NCBI GenBank assembly: GCA_029449235.1
Contig: JANATG010000005.1
Coordinates: 682,001 to 746,000 of the forward strand
Direction of reading: 5' to 3'
Length of the DNA: 64,000 bases
Source: Linnemannia schmuckeri
Taxonomy: Eukaryota; Mortierellomycota; Mortierellomycetes; Mortierellales; Mortierellaceae
Shown here: positions 60,661-64,000 of the stretch, piece by piece
Numbering within the stretch: position 1 is the first letter of the stretch
How the letters are laid out: the number at the start of each line of letters is the position of its first letter
Program-made: the position numbers and the translations under genes
Notes under the pieces: generated by a model
Database searches by the model: none
What the model was told of the DNA's origin: nothing
Seen by the model: only the letters and a program-made list of their open reading frames with translations

Positions 60661-60742
60661 AGTCTGTTGGGAAGGAGGAAGTTGTCATTGATGGAGAGGA
60701 TGGGAAGAAATCCTTTCATTCGTATCTAACTTTATTTTCTTC

Positions 60743-60853
60743 GATTGAAGCTGTGAAGAGCAGCGGCAATTGTTGCGCAGAGCCAGATTGTGGACCAGAC
60801 TGCGAGTGGTGGATAGTGTACTGAAAAATTTGGTATGTAGTCCCCTTCCACTA
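60743..60853 (+). repeat. Dispersed repeat, copy B
   Basis: Partner of 58536-58650, about 80 per cent identical by eye over 110 nt, same orientation, 2.2 kb away. Flanking sequence on both sides differs. Confidence 0.8.
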
Positions 60854-61095
60854 GGCTTTTTATTACTTTTGAGGAAAGAACGAACGATTGGCTAACGAAG
60901 AAGCTTAACATTTTTTTTTGGGACGACGAAAGCATCGCTGTAGTTCATTGACAACTGGAAGAACAAGATTTTTGGAAGCCAAATAGTTATGGAAATAAAA
61001 AAAACCGTCGCTGATGCCATAAAGTATCATGTAGACACAGAAGAATACTCTGGAAACAAACTAGCTCTTTATGTTTTCCGATATTGTACGTTCTC

Positions 61096-62514
61096 TCAAA
61101 CAACAACCAAGGGATCTTTATCAGTCTTGCTGACAACAATCTCGACAGGCTCACCGCCATCCTGGCTGAGAAGGGCCTCCAGTTTAGGTTTAAGGACAGC
61201 CGAGAGATAGCCGCGCTCGGTGTTGGAGTGTTCACAGAGAATGACGGTCCGGTTTTGCTCAAGAGCCTCGAGGACATCGTGGTGGCCTAATTCTCCAGTA
61301 AGGTACAGATCTGCAGGGTGGTTGACCAACTCCGAACCAGATCCGGCCCACACTCCCACAGTCGAGATCAGCTTTTCGTTGGATGCGTGTGCTGAGTGGA
61401 TGGCAGCGCGGACTAAAATTAGAGTATTGTAAAGTATGATGTGAAGCATGGTTATTCAACTGTTGCTGTGATATGTAGTGGACGTGCACATATACGTGGA
61501 ATAAGTGCTCATGTCTCTTACCATGGGGCAAGCCGAAGTGACGTTTGATCTGCTCAATGACCTGCTGAACGGGCTTTGGCTCATGGAATGTAAAGACACG
61601 TCCCTTTCCAGAATTCTCATGACCTAGCAGAAGTCGTGTAGAAAAGAGACTGATTAGCAAAATAAATGAAAATTGACCATACTTAGTCATATCTGAGCAA
61701 ACAATTCCAGTTCACGTTACCAGCAGGAGGGTTCACGGCAGGGACGTAAACGCTACTTGTACCCGAGTCACCGAATCCCTGAAGCATCCAGTCGTTGACT
61801 AAATAATAACATAGAAAGCAATGGACGGATAGGAAGAAAACAGACATCAGGAACCACCCTATATATCAATGCGCCAAATACAATATTGAAGGGCAGCTTT
61901 GAAATACCGCCGTCCTCGCAAGAGTCGCAGGAGGTGTGAGGAGAAAAGACACTGACACCCTTGGCGGCGCACTGAAGCACCATGCGCTGCTTGGTATCCT
62001 TCAAAAGTAATCGCTTCATGCCACGGAAAATAGGAGGATCTGTGGAGAAGTATTTAGTAGAAAAGAAGCGATCGGTTAGTTTTGGTAGCATTTAAAAAAC
62101 GTGAGAAAAAACTGATGATATACGCGCGACGCGTATTTTCACATGGTGTGTTTCCTACGGTAGGCAACGATAACACCAACAGAAGGGTCGTTGAGAGCCT
62201 CATCGACAACGGCGGTGGTAAAATCAATGGTTAAGAAGACGCGCTGAGGAGTCGCGGAGGCAACTCTTGTTCTTGGATATGGAGCCTCTATCAATTGGGG
62301 ATGGGTCGATTAGATCACAGTTGGTTGAAGTGTGAGCAAAAATGAGCGTCTTAAAAAGCTCAAGCGCCATCAAGTATTGAATGAAAAAGAGGCAGCGTGT
62401 GAGGTTTGTAACCTTCGTACCAACCAAGAGTCCGACGTTGTCCCAGGCGTGGTCAGCCAGACTCTGAGGAGCGATGCGCTCCATGCTTTTGAGGACGCGT
62501 GCAAGCAATGCCAT
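61096..62514 (-). CDS. NIF3 family protein
   Basis: Six exons on the minus strand: 62514-62421, 62287-62159, 62039-61908, 61798-61721, 61623-61522 and 61412-61096, giving 283 aa, the usual size of the eukaryotic family (yeast Nif3). The start MALLARVLKSMERIAPQSLADHAWDNVGLLV is typical. Metal-site residues are visible: His75 in VAYHPPIFRGMKRL, and SPHTSCD; in the C-terminal half GELGHHDVLEAL and ILCEHSNTERGYL supply further His/Glu ligands. NIF3 proteins bind two metals in a DUF34 fold and their biochemical role is still debated. The gene diverges from the P1 gene, only 277 nt away. Confidence 0.95.
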
Positions 62515-62791
62515 TGTTGATGTGCGCTGGACTGAATGAGTGTATGTGGGTGTGAAGAGGTACCACTGAGTGTATGTATGTTAAAGGGAGCAATAAGGTG
62601 GACCTGTTGGAGCCAAATTCTCAGTTGAATCAATTTTCAGCCACAACCCAGAAGGCGGCCTTGCAAATAGGGAGCGGAGTGAGAGACAGGGCCGGACTGA
62701 AGCGAAAGAGAGGGAAGAGGGCCAAATTTTTAATTGCCACGGACGGCGAACCAGAATTTGCTCCTTCTCTTTCATCAACAGAATCGCAACC
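62515..62791. promoter_or_regulatory. Compact divergent promoter of NIF3 and P1 genes
   Basis: Only 277 nt separate two divergent start codons. The gap is of mixed composition with no clear TATA box. Upstream of P1 there is a short TTCTCTTTCATC pyrimidine stretch before the ATG. Confidence 0.5.
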
Positions 62792-64000
62792 ATGTCCGCT
62801 GAGCTTGCTACTTCTTACGCTGCTTTGATTCTCACCGACGACCACGTCGAGATCACCGTTAAGTATTGGTCCAACAATCGATAACAAGCAACCAACAACC
62901 ATCCTCACCGACCGATGGCCCGATTCAGGACGACACTCCCACTCGATGGATGCTTTCTATTACCTCCAGAAATCGGATGGATATCGTATCAGCAAAATAG
63001 CCTGCTAAAGCTCAGCTGCATATTCTACCACAAAATCAACAAACAAGCAAGCAAACGGGAAAACCAGCGGCATCCTTTTTTGGATGCATACTCAACAACG
63101 GCATCAGCACCAAAGCCAGTAAACGCCCAACAACAGAGATGGCGATCGCACACTCTTTTATTGACAACTCGGATTTGGCAGCAAACACCCAGTATCAACA
63201 CTAAAGCGCTACGACAACAAACGGACCAACACATAAAGCGTTCTTTTGCAACTGCAGGACAATCCTCGAAGCAAAGGGGAACGGAAGAAAGGCTTCGCCA
63301 GCGCGGAAGCTATGATGGTGCAGGTTCAGGATGAGAGAACCTTTCCTAGCCTTAGTGAGCGAGAAAGAGTTCATTCATCGGACCCTTGTCTGAACTGTAG
63401 CGGGACCTTTTCTTTAACTGCGGCTACGACAACCGCACACCCTCAGAACCGACAGCCAGCAACACAGGAAGTTCTAGTCACGTTGTCAGAGTGACCATCA
63501 CTCTGTCAGATCAGGGAAGAGAGAAAGAGGCGACCGGCCAGGATGAACGGAGAACAGCCTAACGCGCCATTCACCCTCCAGTTCTTGTGGCGATCCGACA
63601 AACAACAATAGGCAGAAAAGATGATCACACGCGCAGAAATCAGCTTGGGCTGACCGAAGGATGTTCTCTACTATCTTTGACTAATCTAGTCCGACAAGCT
63701 CCAGACCCTCTTGAAGGCCGCCAACGTTGAGGTTGAGTCCATCTGGACTTCCCTCTTCGCCAAGGCCCTCGAGGGCAAGGACGTCGCCGCCATGCTTTCC
63801 AACGTTGGCGCTGCTGGTTCCGCTCCCGCTGCCGGTGCCGCTGCCCCCGCTGGCGGTGCTGCCGCTGCCGAGGAGAAGGCCGAGGAGAAGAAGGAGGAGG
63901 CCAAGGAGGAGTCTGATGACGATATGGGATTCGGTACGTTTTTAGTTGCGTTTTCTTCACAGGAGTAGGATCATTATTTGTTGATCTGGCTTATTGAGTT
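62792..64000 (+). CDS. RPP1: 60S acidic ribosomal protein P1, cut by the window edge
   Basis: Exon 1 is 62792-62857 (MSAELATSYAALILTDDHVEIT) and exon 2 is 63690-63933, starting SDKLQTLLKAANVEVESIW. Exon 2 contains the helical P1 domain, an Ala/Gly/Pro hinge and the acidic tail EESDDDMGFG, then a GTACGT donor at 63934. The final codons (normally LFD) must lie in a third exon beyond the window. P1 forms the ribosomal stalk with P2 and P0 and recruits elongation factors. The first intron is 832 nt, long for a small ribosomal gene, and opens with an unusual GTTAAG donor. Identification is certain; the 3' end is missing. Confidence 0.96.
62858..63689 (+). other. Long first intron of the P1 gene
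   Basis: It starts GTTAAG and ends CTAATCTAG. It is richer in CA and GA than typical introns here. I looked for box C/D snoRNA signals and saw no convincing pair. Small frames within it look random. Confidence 0.6.

Larger units (their letters stand above)
58142..61095. other. Repeat-rich intergenic block with Pol III elements
   Basis: No protein gene is supported here. It holds a tRNA gene, two tRNA-derived SINE-like elements, a pair of diverged direct repeats, two perfect hairpins, T47 (60029-60075) and A30 immediately followed by T10 (60516-60555). Each is listed separately. Confidence 0.7.

Noticed and set aside
63600..63660. Possible box C/D snoRNA in the P1 intron
   Set aside because: Only a partial C-like and a CTGA sequence; no paired C'/D' boxes or terminal stem.
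1..64000. CRISPR arrays, operons, prophage or plasmid features
   Set aside because: None seen; the sequence is eukaryotic with spliced genes.

Overview
The window looks like nuclear DNA of an early-diverging filamentous fungus. Introns are frequent and short with GT-AG borders. Proteins carry long Gln, Asn and Ser tracts. Coding-strand leaders are pyrimidine-rich and turn CAA-rich just before the ATG, and microsatellites and A/T runs are dense. The AcuK/Ert1-type and Msn2-type regulators are fungal families. A Mortierella-like (Mortierellomycotina) source is my inference; no rRNA or mitochondrial marker is present to prove it. All gene models below were spliced by hand, and every junction listed keeps the reading frame.

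Layout, left to right: a long pyrimidine-rich leader (1-2774); a seven-exon AcuK/Ert1-type zinc-cluster regulator of gluconeogenesis (+, 2775-9217); a large uncharacterised C-terminally anchored protein (-, 15199-9704); a type I phosphodiesterase/nucleotide pyrophosphatase with one membrane span (+, 16041-18475); a VAP/Scs2 ER contact-site protein (-, 20528-18843); a Tgl2-like lipase (+, 21964-23913); an uncharacterised acidic polyQ protein (-, 27226-24019); an Msn2-type two-finger C2H2 factor (-, 29222-27677); about 19 kb with no gene I can support (29223-48508); an uncharacterised protein with a roughly 100-residue Asn tract (-, 51707-48509); a PTC2/3-type PP2C phosphatase (+, 53533-56084); a one-exon HXXXD acyltransferase (+, 56612-58141); a Pol III-related block with one tRNA-Ile(AAU) and two tRNA-derived SINE-like elements (58142-61095); a NIF3 family protein (-, 62514-61096); and ribosomal stalk protein P1 (+, from 62792, running off the right edge).

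These are unrelated housekeeping and regulatory genes, not a pathway cluster. Neighbours alternate between divergent pairs with shared promoters and tight convergent pairs. I did not find a coherent new multigene system. The observations most worth a second look are the 36-nt cassette exon flanked by complementary GA and CU repeats in the gene at 27226-24019, the apparent leader inside the first intron of the AcuK-like gene, the gene-empty 19 kb, the SINE/tRNA block with its perfect hairpin, and three conserved-looking proteins of unknown function.
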